Shown here: one piece after another, positions 44,468-54,298 of the stretch
Position numbering within the stretch: the stretch's first letter is position 1
Layout: the number at the start of each line of letters is the position of its first letter
Assembly: GCF_900162725.1 (NCBI RefSeq)
Contig: NZ_LT799418.1
Location: forward strand, 2,885,729-2,949,728
Length of the DNA stretch: 64,000 nucleotides
From: Parabacteroides sp. Marseille-P3160
GTDB taxonomy: Bacteria; Bacteroidota; Bacteroidia; Bacteroidales; Tannerellaceae
Reading direction: 5' to 3'
Translations under genes and position numbers: made by a program
The notes under the pieces: model-generated
The model's database searches: none
The model's input: the letters and a program-made list of their open reading frames with translations, nothing else
Told to the model about the DNA's origin: nothing

Positions 44468-45541
44468 ATGAGGAAATCAAATTGTTATCATCGCATTTTT
44501 ACAAATTACCAACTTTACTTTTCAAGTTTGATATTACTTTTTTTGATTAGCTGTAATAGTAAAAAAGAACATTCAGAACAGGAAAAAATTATTCCGGTTA
44601 CTATAATGAAAACTGTAAGTGCGGAGTTTGATGAAACGCAAAGGCATTATATTGGTGTTGTTGAAGAATCGTCTTCTTCGTCCATTAGTTTTCAGAGTAT
44701 GGGAATTGTGCAGCAAGTTTATGTTTCTAAAGGTCAAAGAGTAAGAGAAGGACAATTGCTTGCAGGTTTGGATAAATCAACTATGCAAAATAACTATAAT
44801 GCCGCCGTTGCGACTCTAAATCAGGCTCAAGATGCTTTTGACAGAATGAGTTTATTATACAATAATAATAGTCTTCCGGAAATCAAATATATTGAAGCTA
44901 AAACGTCATTGGAGCAAGCCAAGAGTAACGAATATTCAGCAAAAAAGAGCTTGACTGATTGCGATCTGTATGCACCATTTAGCGGAGTAGTCGGAAGTCG
45001 TGATGTTGAGCCGGGAATGTCAATCTCTCCTATTCAATCTGCATTTACACTCATAAAAATCGAAGATGTAAATATTAAGGTTTCAATACCCGAAAAAGAA
45101 ATCGGCCAAATTAAAATCGGTCGAAATGCTGATGTTCTGGTTACGGCAATAAACAACAGCAAATATACCGGTAAAGTTTCAGAAAAGAGTGTGACGGCAA
45201 ATCCTCTTTCACATACATATGAAATAAAAATTAACTTGACTAATCCAGAGTTTAAACTACTACCAGGGATGGTTTGTAAAGTTTATCTTAAAGATGAAGA
45301 GAGCGAAGTAAAACGTATTAATATTCCTAACAGATCAATACTCATGACTCCTGAAGGAAAACATTTTGTCTGGATTGAAGAGAATGGAACTGCCCATCAA
45401 CGATTTGTCACGATAGGAGAACTAACAGCAAAAGGTATAAACATAATAAGCGGCTTGTCGGAAAATGAAAATATTATTATCGATGGTTATCAAAAGGTTA
45501 GTGAAGGTATGAAAGTTAAATCTGTAAATAGGAAGCTATGA
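44468..45541 (+). CDS. RND efflux periplasmic adaptor lipoprotein
   Basis: 357 residues. A membrane/lipobox segment (SLILLFLISCNS, Cys at about 29) anchors it to the inner membrane. Barrel-sandwich (ISFQSMGIVQQVYVSKGQRV), alpha-hairpin (about 95-160, with KTSLEQAKSNEYSAKKSL), lipoyl half DLYAPFSGVVGSRDVEPG and beta-barrel domains follow in the usual order. It connects the pump to the outer-membrane channel. Its stop overlaps the pump gene start by four bases. Confidence 0.93.
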   Translation: MRKSNCYHRIFTNYQLYFSSLILLFLISCNSKKEHSEQEKIIPVTIMKTVSAEFDETQRHYIGVVEESSSSSISFQSMGIVQQVYVSKGQRVREGQLLAGLDKSTMQNNYNAAVATLNQAQDAFDRMSLLYNNNSLPEIKYIEAKTSLEQAKSNEYSAKKSLTDCDLYAPFSGVVGSRDVEPGMSISPIQSAFTLIKIEDVNIKVSIPEKEIGQIKIGRNADVLVTAINNSKYTGKVSEKSVTANPLSHTYEIKINLTNPEFKLLPGMVCKVYLKDEESEVKRINIPNRSILMTPEGKHFVWIEENGTAHQRFVTIGELTAKGINIISGLSENENIIIDGYQKVSEGMKVKSVNRKL

Positions 45542-48500
45542 AAAAACGAGGAGTTGTAGAATGGGCTATGCGCTATAATAAAATAGTATTGCTGATCACA
45601 GGAATACTTATTATAGTGGGCATATATTCTTTACAAAAAATGCCTAAACAAGAGTTTCCTGTTTACACTATACGTCAAGGAGTTGTAATTGGGGTATATC
45701 CTGGTGCCAATGTACAGGATGTAGAAGAACAATTAACAAAACCCTTGGAAAGATATCTTCTCACTTTCAAAGAGGTTAAAAGAGAAAAAACATATTCACA
45801 TTCTCAAAATGGCATTGTATACGTATTTGTTGAATTGGAAGATAATGTAAACAACAAGGATGAAGTATGGTCTAAAATAAAACATGGGCTTACATCTTTC
45901 AAATCCAATTTACCATCAGGGGTAATGGCTTTAATCGCCAATGATGATTTCGGTGATACTTCTGCTATCTTAATAACAATGGAATCAGAGGATAAAAGCT
46001 ATCGCGAATTAAGTTCTTTTCTTGATATACTTGAAGACAAGCTTAGACAGGTTGAATCGGTATCCAGTTTAAAACGTTCGGGTGAACAAAAAGAACAAAT
46101 CGCTATTTACCTTGATAACGACAAATTAACTGCTTATGGAGTTGGTCAGACCACCTTGATGATGAACTTATTTGCCGAAGGATTTACAACAGGGAGCGGA
46201 ACAATTGATAATGAAGAAATGGAGGCTCCGATATATGTATCACCGGCATTACAGTCTGAACATGAAATAGAAGAGTTAATAGTATATTCCGATCCGTCAG
46301 GCAATATCATAAGATTAAAAGATGTAGCAAGAGTGGCCCGCGAATATCCTGAACCGGATAGTTATATCACAAACAACGGGAAGAAATGTATTATACTTTC
46401 AGTTGAAATGAAAAATGGATATAATATAGTTGAATTCGGTGAAGAAGTAAATGCTGTTCTGGAAGAATTCCAAAGTGACCTGCCGACAAGTGTCAGTATG
46501 TATAGGATTGCAGACCAACCCAAATTAGTTGGAGAATCAATAAACACTTTTCTGAAAGAAATATTGCTGGCTATTATAGCTGTGATGTTAGTAACCGTTA
46601 TATTACTTCCATTTCGTGTGGCTGCTGTAGCTGCCTCTTCTATTCCGATTACCATATTTATTTCTTTGGCAGTGATGTTCAGTTTTGGAGTAGAGCTCAA
46701 TACGGTTACTTTGGCTGCATTAATCGTTGTTTTGGGGATGATAGTTGACAATTCCATAGTAATTGTTGACTGTTATATTGAAAAACTCGACCACGGAATG
46801 TCCCGATGGCATGCTGCAATAGACAGTGCGAAAGAGTATTTCAAATCCATACTTTCAGCTACACTTGCCATAAGTATTACCTTTTTCCCCTTTCTTATCA
46901 CATCTACAGGAACGATGTATGATTTCCTTGAATTTTTCCCTTGGACAATCACAATCACCTTAGGTGTATCTCTTGCTATAGCTGTATTAATTATTCCTTT
47001 CTTACAGTATGTCTTTATCCGAAAAGGATTGATACAACGTAAAAATGAAAAGTTAGCAAAAGGGGAAAAGAATTCCGTATCTTTCCTTGAGCGGCTACAA
47101 AAAGTTTATGATAAACTACTACAAAAAGCTTTTGATTATCCGAAAGCTACAATAGGTCTTGCTCTTATATCTGTCATTTTTGCAATCATGCTATTTAATA
47201 TTCTACCGCAACGTATGATGCCCGTTGCAGAACGTGACCAATTTGCTATAGAGATCTATTTACCTAAAGGTAGTCCTTTGGGAAAAACAACTGTTGTTTG
47301 CGACAGCGTGGAAAATATCCTTAGAGAAGATGAACGGGTTAAATCAGTAACCGCTTTTGTCGGAGCAAGTTCTCCCCGTTTTCATTCTGTCTATGCTCCT
47401 AATATGCCATCAAAAAATTACGGACAATTTATTGTTAATACCTATTCAAATAAAGGTACTGAAGAAATGCTTGATGAGTATACAAATAAATACGCATTTT
47501 ATTTCCCCAATGCATATATCCGTTTTAGACAGTTAGATTTTCAGGCAGTTAATGCACCAATTGAAATTCGTTTTTATGGAGATAATCTTTCTGACCTAAA
47601 GGTTGAGGCTAATAAAATGATAGATTACCTAAATACGTTTAATCAACTTCTTTGGGTGCGTACCAATTATGAAGATTTATTACCGGGTGTCAGGATCGAT
47701 TTAGACCCTGTTGAAGCCGGTCGATTAGGTATTAACAGAGCCTTTGCCTCAACTTATCTTTCTTCTAATTTAGGAGAAATGGGAGTTAGTACGGTTTGGG
47801 AAGGAGATTATCCTGTTTCTGTAAAAATAAAATCCGAAAATAGACATCCTGTTTTTGATGATATCGGTAATGTTCATGTTTCCGGAATAATGCCCGGAGC
47901 TACGGTACCATTAAGGCAAATTGCCAGTATAGAACCGGATTGGACAGAGGGTCAAATTGTACGTCGTAACGGAATGCGTTGCATTTCGGTGCTGGCCGAT
48001 GTCAAACGTGGGGAAAATACAGATAAAATATTCTCAAAGGTACAGGAATATATGGATAATGAAATTATCCCTCATTTAACAAAAGGAGTAAAAACAGAAT
48101 ATGGAGGCTCTAAAGAACTTGATGAAGAGACTATGGGACCTATGATAAAAGCCATGTTGATAGCCTTTTTTATCATCTATTTTATATTGATATTTCATTT
48201 CAAAAAACTAAGCATGGCAAACTTGGTTCTTGGTTCAGCGCTTTTAAGCCTTTTTGGAGCCTCATTCGGTGTTTGGGTGATGGGTATAGATTTTAGTATT
48301 ACTGCGATGTTAGGGATTATAAGTTTGGTCGGAATCATCGTACGTAACGGAATTATCATGTTTGATTATACGGAGATTTTACGGAGAGAGCATAAATTCA
48401 GTGTTAAAAAAGCGGCCTTCGAAGCAGCCAAAAGACGTATGCGTCCAATCTTTCTTACTTCTGCAGCAGCTTCAGTAGGAGTTCTCCCAATGATAATAAG

Positions 48501-48639
48501 CAAAAGTCTTCTTTGGAGCCCATTGGGTACGGTTATCTGCTTTGGAACCATGATAACAATGATTTTTATAGTTACTGTATTACCCGTTGCTTATTGGAAG
48601 ATTTATGAAAAAACAGATAAATATCCTTCAAACAACTGA
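45538..48639 (+). CDS. RND efflux pump, permease subunit
   Basis: 1033 residues with the two-fold RND layout: a membrane helix at the N-terminus (IVLLITGILIIVGIYSL), a large periplasmic loop, helices 2-6 (about 338-480, including ILVVLGMIVDNSIVIVDCY with the acidic residues of the proton relay), a second membrane entry near 540, a second loop and helices 8-12 (about 870-1020). FSITAMLGIISLVGIIVRNGI is the helix-10/11 signature. Substrate range cannot be read; heavy-metal-type residues were not noted, so drug or lipid-like substrates are more likely. Confidence 0.94.
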   Translation: MKKRGVVEWAMRYNKIVLLITGILIIVGIYSLQKMPKQEFPVYTIRQGVVIGVYPGANVQDVEEQLTKPLERYLLTFKEVKREKTYSHSQNGIVYVFVELEDNVNNKDEVWSKIKHGLTSFKSNLPSGVMALIANDDFGDTSAILITMESEDKSYRELSSFLDILEDKLRQVESVSSLKRSGEQKEQIAIYLDNDKLTAYGVGQTTLMMNLFAEGFTTGSGTIDNEEMEAPIYVSPALQSEHEIEELIVYSDPSGNIIRLKDVARVAREYPEPDSYITNNGKKCIILSVEMKNGYNIVEFGEEVNAVLEEFQSDLPTSVSMYRIADQPKLVGESINTFLKEILLAIIAVMLVTVILLPFRVAAVAASSIPITIFISLAVMFSFGVELNTVTLAALIVVLGMIVDNSIVIVDCYIEKLDHGMSRWHAAIDSAKEYFKSILSATLAISITFFPFLITSTGTMYDFLEFFPWTITITLGVSLAIAVLIIPFLQYVFIRKGLIQRKNEKLAKGEKNSVSFLERLQKVYDKLLQKAFDYPKATIGLALISVIFAIMLFNILPQRMMPVAERDQFAIEIYLPKGSPLGKTTVVCDSVENILREDERVKSVTAFVGASSPRFHSVYAPNMPSKNYGQFIVNTYSNKGTEEMLDEYTNKYAFYFPNAYIRFRQLDFQAVNAPIEIRFYGDNLSDLKVEANKMIDYLNTFNQLLWVRTNYEDLLPGVRIDLDPVEAGRLGINRAFASTYLSSNLGEMGVSTVWEGDYPVSVKIKSENRHPVFDDIGNVHVSGIMPGATVPLRQIASIEPDWTEGQIVRRNGMRCISVLADVKRGENTDKIFSKVQEYMDNEIIPHLTKGVKTEYGGSKELDEETMGPMIKAMLIAFFIIYFILIFHFKKLSMANLVLGSALLSLFGASFGVWVMGIDFSITAMLGIISLVGIIVRNGIIMFDYTEILRREHKFSVKKAAFEAAKRRMRPIFLTSAAASVGVLPMIISKSLLWSPLGTVICFGTMITMIFIVTVLPVAYWKIYEKTDKYPSNN

Positions 48640-48671
48640 ACACAAAAGGTATAATTGAAAATAATTTATAT

Positions 48672-49946
48672 ATGAAAAAAAATAGTTTATTTATATGTTT
48701 CATGCTGTTTTTTTCAAACTTGTCTGCACAAAAAATTTATACAATTGATGAGTGCAAACAAATGGCAATGGAGAATAATAGAAAGATAAAAAGCAGCACG
48801 ATGGAAATCTCAGTTTCAGAACATGCCCAAAAGGAAGCTTTTACAAACTATTTCCCGTCACTTAGCGCCACGGGGTTGGGATTTAAAGCTAAAGACCCTT
48901 TTGTTTCTATGAATATGGACGGAACTCCTGTAACTTTTCTGGATGATGGATTAACAGGTTCTATTATGCTCTCTCAACCTGTTTTTGTAGGAGGAAAGAT
49001 TGTATACGGTAATAAATTATCAAAACTGGCATTAAACGTAAGCAGACAACAGCTTCGTCTTTCAGAGAATGAAGTGATGCTTCATGTTGAAAATTTATAT
49101 TGGGAACTCATTTCATTATATGAAAAAGTTAATACAATAAATATTTTAGACGAATTACTTACTTCTTTATATGCTGATGTTGAGATATCATTCAAAGCCG
49201 GATTAATAACACGCAACGATTTGTTGGAAGTAAAATTGAAGCAAAACAGTTTGAAAAGCAATAAGATTGACCTTGAAAATGGCATAAAACTTTGTAAAAT
49301 GTCACTATGTCAATTGATCGGAATAGATATAACCGGATATGAAGATTTCGATATTGCTAAAAAATCAATTGAAAAAGTAGATAATCCTGAACTGTATTAT
49401 ATCGATCATTTTGAAGCAATGGAAAACCGGGCCGAAAAGAAACTGCTTGAAGACAATGTCAAAATAGCAAAATATCAAACAAAAATGAAACGAGCTGACT
49501 ATTTACCATCCGTTGCAGTGGGCGCAGCCTATTTTAAGCATAATTTTATGGATAAATGGGAAGGTAACAGTGCGGCTTTTATTTCCGTCAGTATTCCTAT
49601 AACAGATTGGTGGAAAGGAAGTCATGCTATCAAACAACAAAAAATTAAAGAACAGATAGCAGTTAATAATAAGATTGATACTCAGGAACAATTATTAATT
49701 CAAATGCAAAATATAAGGAATGAACTTGATAAAGCATACCGGCAGTTACTTATTGAAGAAGAGTCAATTGAGCAGGCTAATGAGAATTTAAGAATAAATA
49801 AAGACAATTATAAAGCGGGAATAATTAATATGAGCGATTTATTAAATGCCCAGAGTATACTTCAACAGTGCCGTGATAAACGAGCAGAAGCTTTTGCCAG
49901 TTACCAAAAGAAACGTTGTGAATATTTACAAGTTACAGGTCGATAA
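48672..49946 (+). CDS. TolC-family outer-membrane channel
   Basis: 424 residues with a signal peptide (FICFMLFFSNLSAQ) and two repeats of the outer-membrane efflux protein fold. Each repeat has long coiled-coil helices (YTIDECKQMAMENNRKIKSS; later IQMQNIRNELDKAYRQLL) and strand segments (PSLSATGLGFK; PSVAVGAAYFKHNF). The conserved end, YKAGIINMSDLLNAQSILQQ, is typical. Third gene of the efflux operon, 32 bases after the pump. Confidence 0.93.
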   Translation: MKKNSLFICFMLFFSNLSAQKIYTIDECKQMAMENNRKIKSSTMEISVSEHAQKEAFTNYFPSLSATGLGFKAKDPFVSMNMDGTPVTFLDDGLTGSIMLSQPVFVGGKIVYGNKLSKLALNVSRQQLRLSENEVMLHVENLYWELISLYEKVNTINILDELLTSLYADVEISFKAGLITRNDLLEVKLKQNSLKSNKIDLENGIKLCKMSLCQLIGIDITGYEDFDIAKKSIEKVDNPELYYIDHFEAMENRAEKKLLEDNVKIAKYQTKMKRADYLPSVAVGAAYFKHNFMDKWEGNSAAFISVSIPITDWWKGSHAIKQQKIKEQIAVNNKIDTQEQLLIQMQNIRNELDKAYRQLLIEEESIEQANENLRINKDNYKAGIINMSDLLNAQSILQQCRDKRAEAFASYQKKRCEYLQVTGR

Positions 49947-50010
49947 TCTCGAATCTCAAAAATCAATTATCAATTTTAACATTCAACAAGTATAGGGTTT
50001 AGTAGTTGGG

Positions 50011-50064
50011 AAAAGCTGATATATTTGAACAGAAGGCAGTGTCCGATGAGCTATATCAGCTTTT
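50011..50064 (+). terminator. Hairpin after the efflux operon
   Basis: AAAAGCTGATATA (50011-50023) and its exact inverse TATATCAGCTTTT (50052-50064) enclose a 28-base loop, followed by ATTTTAT. Likely the operon terminator, though the loop is long. Confidence 0.55.
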
Positions 50065-50089
50065 ATTTTATCAATAACAACTCATTGCT

Positions 50090-50130
50090 CGGAGAATGCC
50101 TCCGCAGCAAGGGGCGGGAGCACCCGTCCC
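50090..50130. repeat. GC-rich double hairpin in AT-rich surroundings
   Basis: CGGAG-AATGC-CTCCG (50090-50104) is followed by GGGGCGGG-AGCA-CCCGTCCC (50111-50130). The style resembles the small hairpins of the 14.0-kb block and may be the same kind of dispersed palindromic repeat. Confidence 0.45.
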
Positions 50131-50246
50131 GACTGAAGTATGTACCGTTTAAAAATTAGACGACTAATAATAAGCAAAGTACAAAAACTGTATCGGCAAA
50201 TAATGACCTTATTATCAATAATATATATTAATAGCAAAATTACACT

Positions 50247-50280
50247 AAGTCGCTAATAATTAGCGACTTTTATTTTTTTA
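50247..50280 (+). terminator. Strong intrinsic terminator in the gap before the SusC locus
   Basis: AAGTCGCTAA-TAA-TTAGCGACTT is a perfect ten-pair hairpin followed by TTATTTTTTT. No gene ends immediately upstream, so it may cap a small untranslated transcript or the decayed sequence around 50.1-50.2 kb. The remaining gap 50281-50605 holds no supported gene. Confidence 0.7.
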
Positions 50281-50605
50281 ATCTCCATTTCATAAGAATC
50301 CTCAAGCCTACTGTTTTAAATCCGGTGTGTGTTTTATTCCCAAGGTGAAAAAGGAATCAACTTCCTGGTAATACCTGTCGATGAAGGCACCTGTATAGTA
50401 AATTTTTAATTGATAATTAATATTTTAACTATATAAACAAGTAATTAGTTGCAACTACTGATTCGTATTATCAATAAATAAAACTCAAAAAAGATGGATT
50501 ATTCCATTAAAGTAATTATCCATTTAAACAAAAATAACTAATAAGTACTTATTGAATTACCTAGCACTTAAAGAATAATATATCTTAAATAATACTAAAT
50601 GGATG

Positions 50606-50712
50606 CTTTTGCATTGTTTAAATTGATTTCTTTTGATTACTTTTACTTTTGTATAGTTTCGCAATAGTAAATCGAATCGTTTAAAAACTTTTATCGTGGG
50701 AAACACTCTTTA
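50606..50712 (+). promoter_or_regulatory. Duplicated promoter-leader module, copy A (SusC operon)
   Basis: Contains TTG at 50623-50625, an 18-base spacer and the -7 element TACTTTTG at 50644-50651. Conservation with copy B (59372-59477) continues about 60 bases past the promoter to GTGGGAAACACTCTTTA. Over about 107 columns there are seven substitutions, all transitions, and one single-base gap. It drives the orphan SusC-domain gene and the SusCD operon with a leader of about 150 bases. Confidence 0.8.
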
Positions 50713-50806
50713 ATATTTTGTATCCATTTTCTGAATCAACAATTTAAATATCCTTTGAACGAGCTATTGGGGTGAATATAAGAACTAAGAACTTTTTAAA
50801 AAAATT

Positions 50807-51103
50807 ATGAAAAAGAACAAAATCATTTTACTGAAATGGAATCAAGGTGAATCAAGGTATTTGATTCCATTTTTTTGTGTTTTTTTACTTTTATACTCTA
50901 CTATTGCATTTGCTCAAACAACAATAGTGCAGGGAAAAGTAGTTGATACGCCGGGAGAAATCCTGATGGGTGTAAGTGTTAAGTTAAAAGGAACCAGCAT
51001 CGGCATGATAACGAATGCTGCTGGAGAATTCAGCCTGAATATTCCCGAAAGGAATGCTACTCTCGAATTTTCGTACATCGATCTTAAAAAATATGAGTTA
51101 TGA
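50807..51103 (+). CDS. Orphan SusC-like N-terminal domain, secreted
   Basis: 98 residues: a signal peptide (LIPFFCVFLLLYSTIAFAQ) followed by one carboxypeptidase-regulatory-like beta-sandwich, VQGKVVDTPGEILMGVSVKLKGTS (in two parts of the fold), TNAAGEFSLNIPE and LEFSYID, and then stops at KKYEL. This equals the first ~95 residues of a SusC protein, cut exactly where SYIGYK normally continues. There is no plug or barrel. Its TGA overlaps the ATG of the complete SusC gene (ATGA), so the two are translationally coupled. It may be a relic of an older SusC gene or a retained small periplasmic domain. Confidence 0.75.
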   Translation: MKKNKIILLKWNQGESRYLIPFFCVFLLLYSTIAFAQTTIVQGKVVDTPGEILMGVSVKLKGTSIGMITNAAGEFSLNIPERNATLEFSYIDLKKYEL

Positions 51104-54100
51104 AAAAAAGGTTTGTTAAATGGAAATTATTCTTTACATTGCTATTCACATTCTTTTTTGTAAGTATGCAGGCACAGGTCTCTGTAACTGGAACTGTGCA
51201 AGATAGTAACAAAGAACCTCTGATCGGGGCTACGGTTTCTGTGAAAGATTCTCAAAATGCAACGCTGACGGATTTTAATGGTAAATATCGAATTACTGTC
51301 CCCAATGCGAATGTAACTTTGGAGATTACGTACATCGGATACGAAAAATTTTCAGTTCAACTAAATGGTAAAACCCAGCTTGATGTTACACTAAAGGAGA
51401 AAGCAGAGTTAATAGATGAGATTGTAGTCGTAGGATATGGCGTACAAAAGAAAACATCCCTAACAAGTGCTGTATCCGCCATTAAAGGTGATGATCTGTT
51501 AAAAACTCCTTCAACCAATATCTCAAGTATGTTGGGAGGACGTATACCGGGAATAGCTTCTGTTCAGGCATCCGGTGAGCCGGGTTTGGATCAGGCTTCT
51601 CTTACAATCCGCGGATCAAGATACTCAGCAGTCTATATCGTAGATGGTATGGTGCGTTCTATCAACGAAATCGATCCGAATGACATTGAGAGTGTTTCTG
51701 TTTTGAAGGATGCTGCTGCTGCTTCCGTATATGGCTTGAGAGCATCCGGAGGTGTGATTATTGTAACGACTAAAAAGGGAAGAGAAGGAAAATCTAAAAT
51801 TACCTATAATGGTTCAGTAGGTGTTTCTATGAACGCTAACTTTCCCGAGTTTATGAATGGGCCACAGTTTGCACATTACTATAATATGGCTGATATGATG
51901 GATAAGCTAGCAAATGGTGCCATTACGGACAGAAATCAATACACACCTATCTTTACACAGGATGACATTGCTAAGATGCAAAATAATGACCCTACAGATG
52001 GATGGGATAATGTCGATTATATCGATAAGGTATTTGGAGCGGGTGTAAACCAAAAACACAACATCACTTTGCAAGGGGGGAATGAAAATGCACGCTACTT
52101 CTCATCGTTGGGGTATCTGGAGCAAGATGGGAATATTGATAATTTTAATTATCGTCGATATAATTTGCGTACCAATATTGATGCGAAAGTAGCAAAGTAC
52201 TTTACGGTTAGTTTAGGGGTTGCCGGTTTTGTGGGACGCCGTCAAACTCCGGCTTTTTCATCAGGAGGGACAGACGCCAATCCTGATCTTGGGGAACAAT
52301 CATGGCTGTCTATCGCTCGTCAGACCATCGCAATGCATCCTTATCTACCTGAGAAATACGATGGTTATTATACTTCTATTCCGATCCGGAACACAGGGCT
52401 TCCTATGAGTCCGCTGGCAGCAATTAATGAATCGGGATATAAGAAGACTCGTAGCACGGAGATACAAACAAATCTTTCTATCCAGTATGATGCTCCATGG
52501 TTAAAAGGATTAGCATTTAAGGTTACGGGGGCCTATGATTACGGTACTTCCCATAACAAGAACCTAAATATACCTTATAAATTAATGGCTGCCAAACTGC
52601 CGGATTCTTCCAGTAAATTAGGATATACTTTGTCCAATGACCCTCGTGCAATCACTTATATCACCTTGGGCGAAGGACAGGCAACCGTTGAGAATCTGAC
52701 AGGACAAGGAAGTGCTAGTTATGTCAATTCATTTGGTGAACATAACGTTGATTTGATGGGATTGGTGGAAATACGCGACTATAAATACAATACATTTTCA
52801 GCTTATGCTAAAAATATTAGTTTTCCTGAATTACCTGAGTTGGATTTGGGTGTTGCCGATAACGATCCTGTTAGTGGGGGAAGCAATGCTACACGTAGCG
52901 TAGGTTATGTTTTCCGTTTGAAATATGACTACGCCAATAAATATTTGGCTGAGTTTACCGGTCGTTATGACGGATCTTACAAGTTTGCAGGAAGTGTTAG
53001 TGGAAAACGTTGGGGATTCTTTCCTTCGGGATCTTTAGCCTGGAGAATCTCGGAAGAAAGTTTTATGTCTGATCTCAGTTTCTTGGATGATTTGAAAATT
53101 CGCGCTTCAATCGGTCTATTGGGGAATGATAACAGTATTCCTGCCTATGCTTTTTTAAGCACATATGGGTATGGAGATAAAATATCTCTCAACGGGACCT
53201 TAGAAGATGCTTTATATACGAATGTTATTGCAAATCCGAATCTAACATGGGAAAAGACGCTTTCTTATAATTTAGGCTACGATTTCACACTGTGGGGAGG
53301 ACTTTTAGGGATGGAGTTTGATGCATTTTATAACTACACTTATGACATTCTGCAAGGAATGAGCGGAGATAAATCCCCTTCAATGGGAGGATATTATTCG
53401 ACGTATGAAAATTATGGGAAAACGGATACAAAAGGGGTTGATTTTCTATTGAAACATCAGAATCAATTTCAGGTTGCAGGGAAGCCCTTCAACTATGCGA
53501 TAACGGGTAATATGACTTATGCGAAAAGCCGCTGGTTGCGTTATCCTGATCAAGCCAATATACAGGAAATGCTAAGAGTGACCGGTTCCAATGTATATGC
53601 TACCTATGGATGGATTGCTGAGGGATTGTTCCGTTCGGAAGAAGAAATAGATAAATCGGCATGGTTTGAAACCAGACCGAATGTTGGAGATATTAAATAT
53701 AAGGATATCAATGGTGATGGTAAAGTAGATAACCAGGATCGGGGAAGAATCGGAAAAAGTAATCGTCCGGAACTAATGTTCGGCTTTAATTTATCGGGTG
53801 ATTGGAATGGCTTTGATTTCAATGCACAATTTACGGGGGGGGCTTTGTTTAATGTATCTTTAGCGGGTACTTATTATAATTATAGCGATGGCAATACGGT
53901 TTGGACACAGACTTTCGTTGAAGGCTCTAATTCACCTCTTTATCTTGTTGAGAATGCTTACAGCATAGATAATCCAAATGGAACTTTTCCCCGTATAACC
54001 TTAGGATCTTCCGGCTCAGCAAATATTAACGGGTTGGGGTCTACATTCTGGTTCCGCGATGGTAAATATATACGCCTTAAATCAGCCCAGATAGGATACA

Positions 54101-54282
54101 GCATTCCACGGATACTTCTTAGCAGAATAGGGATTGAAAATTTGAGAATCTACGTGGAAGGATCCAATATATTTACCTTTTCAGGTCTACCTGAAGGTAT
54201 CGATCCGGAGTCTCCTGAAATTAACAATGGATATTATCCTCAACAAAAGGCCTTTATGGGAGGTATTACTTTAACATTTTAA
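51100..54282 (+). CDS. SusC/RagA TonB-dependent outer-membrane transporter
   Basis: 1060 residues. Signal peptide ending SMQAQ; carboxypeptidase-regulatory-like domain (about 27-105, VTGTVQDSNKEPLIGATV, ITYIGYEKF); a TonB-box-like DEIVVVGYG followed by the plug (SSMLGGRIPGIASVQAS, LTIRGSRYSAVYIVDGM, SVSVLKDAAAASVYGLRASGG), then a 22-strand-type barrel ending in GITLTF. It imports oligosaccharides bound by the SusD partner 17 bases downstream. Substrate cannot be read from the sequence. Confidence 0.96.
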   Translation: MKKRFVKWKLFFTLLFTFFFVSMQAQVSVTGTVQDSNKEPLIGATVSVKDSQNATLTDFNGKYRITVPNANVTLEITYIGYEKFSVQLNGKTQLDVTLKEKAELIDEIVVVGYGVQKKTSLTSAVSAIKGDDLLKTPSTNISSMLGGRIPGIASVQASGEPGLDQASLTIRGSRYSAVYIVDGMVRSINEIDPNDIESVSVLKDAAAASVYGLRASGGVIIVTTKKGREGKSKITYNGSVGVSMNANFPEFMNGPQFAHYYNMADMMDKLANGAITDRNQYTPIFTQDDIAKMQNNDPTDGWDNVDYIDKVFGAGVNQKHNITLQGGNENARYFSSLGYLEQDGNIDNFNYRRYNLRTNIDAKVAKYFTVSLGVAGFVGRRQTPAFSSGGTDANPDLGEQSWLSIARQTIAMHPYLPEKYDGYYTSIPIRNTGLPMSPLAAINESGYKKTRSTEIQTNLSIQYDAPWLKGLAFKVTGAYDYGTSHNKNLNIPYKLMAAKLPDSSSKLGYTLSNDPRAITYITLGEGQATVENLTGQGSASYVNSFGEHNVDLMGLVEIRDYKYNTFSAYAKNISFPELPELDLGVADNDPVSGGSNATRSVGYVFRLKYDYANKYLAEFTGRYDGSYKFAGSVSGKRWGFFPSGSLAWRISEESFMSDLSFLDDLKIRASIGLLGNDNSIPAYAFLSTYGYGDKISLNGTLEDALYTNVIANPNLTWEKTLSYNLGYDFTLWGGLLGMEFDAFYNYTYDILQGMSGDKSPSMGGYYSTYENYGKTDTKGVDFLLKHQNQFQVAGKPFNYAITGNMTYAKSRWLRYPDQANIQEMLRVTGSNVYATYGWIAEGLFRSEEEIDKSAWFETRPNVGDIKYKDINGDGKVDNQDRGRIGKSNRPELMFGFNLSGDWNGFDFNAQFTGGALFNVSLAGTYYNYSDGNTVWTQTFVEGSNSPLYLVENAYSIDNPNGTFPRITLGSSGSANINGLGSTFWFRDGKYIRLKSAQIGYSIPRILLSRIGIENLRIYVEGSNIFTFSGLPEGIDPESPEINNGYYPQQKAFMGGITLTF

Positions 54283-54298
54283 TGCGAATTTTTAAACT

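Noticed and set aside
49947-50605. An insertion sequence in the gap before the SusC locus
   Set aside because: No transposase frame or terminal inverted repeats with target duplication could be found, only hairpins.
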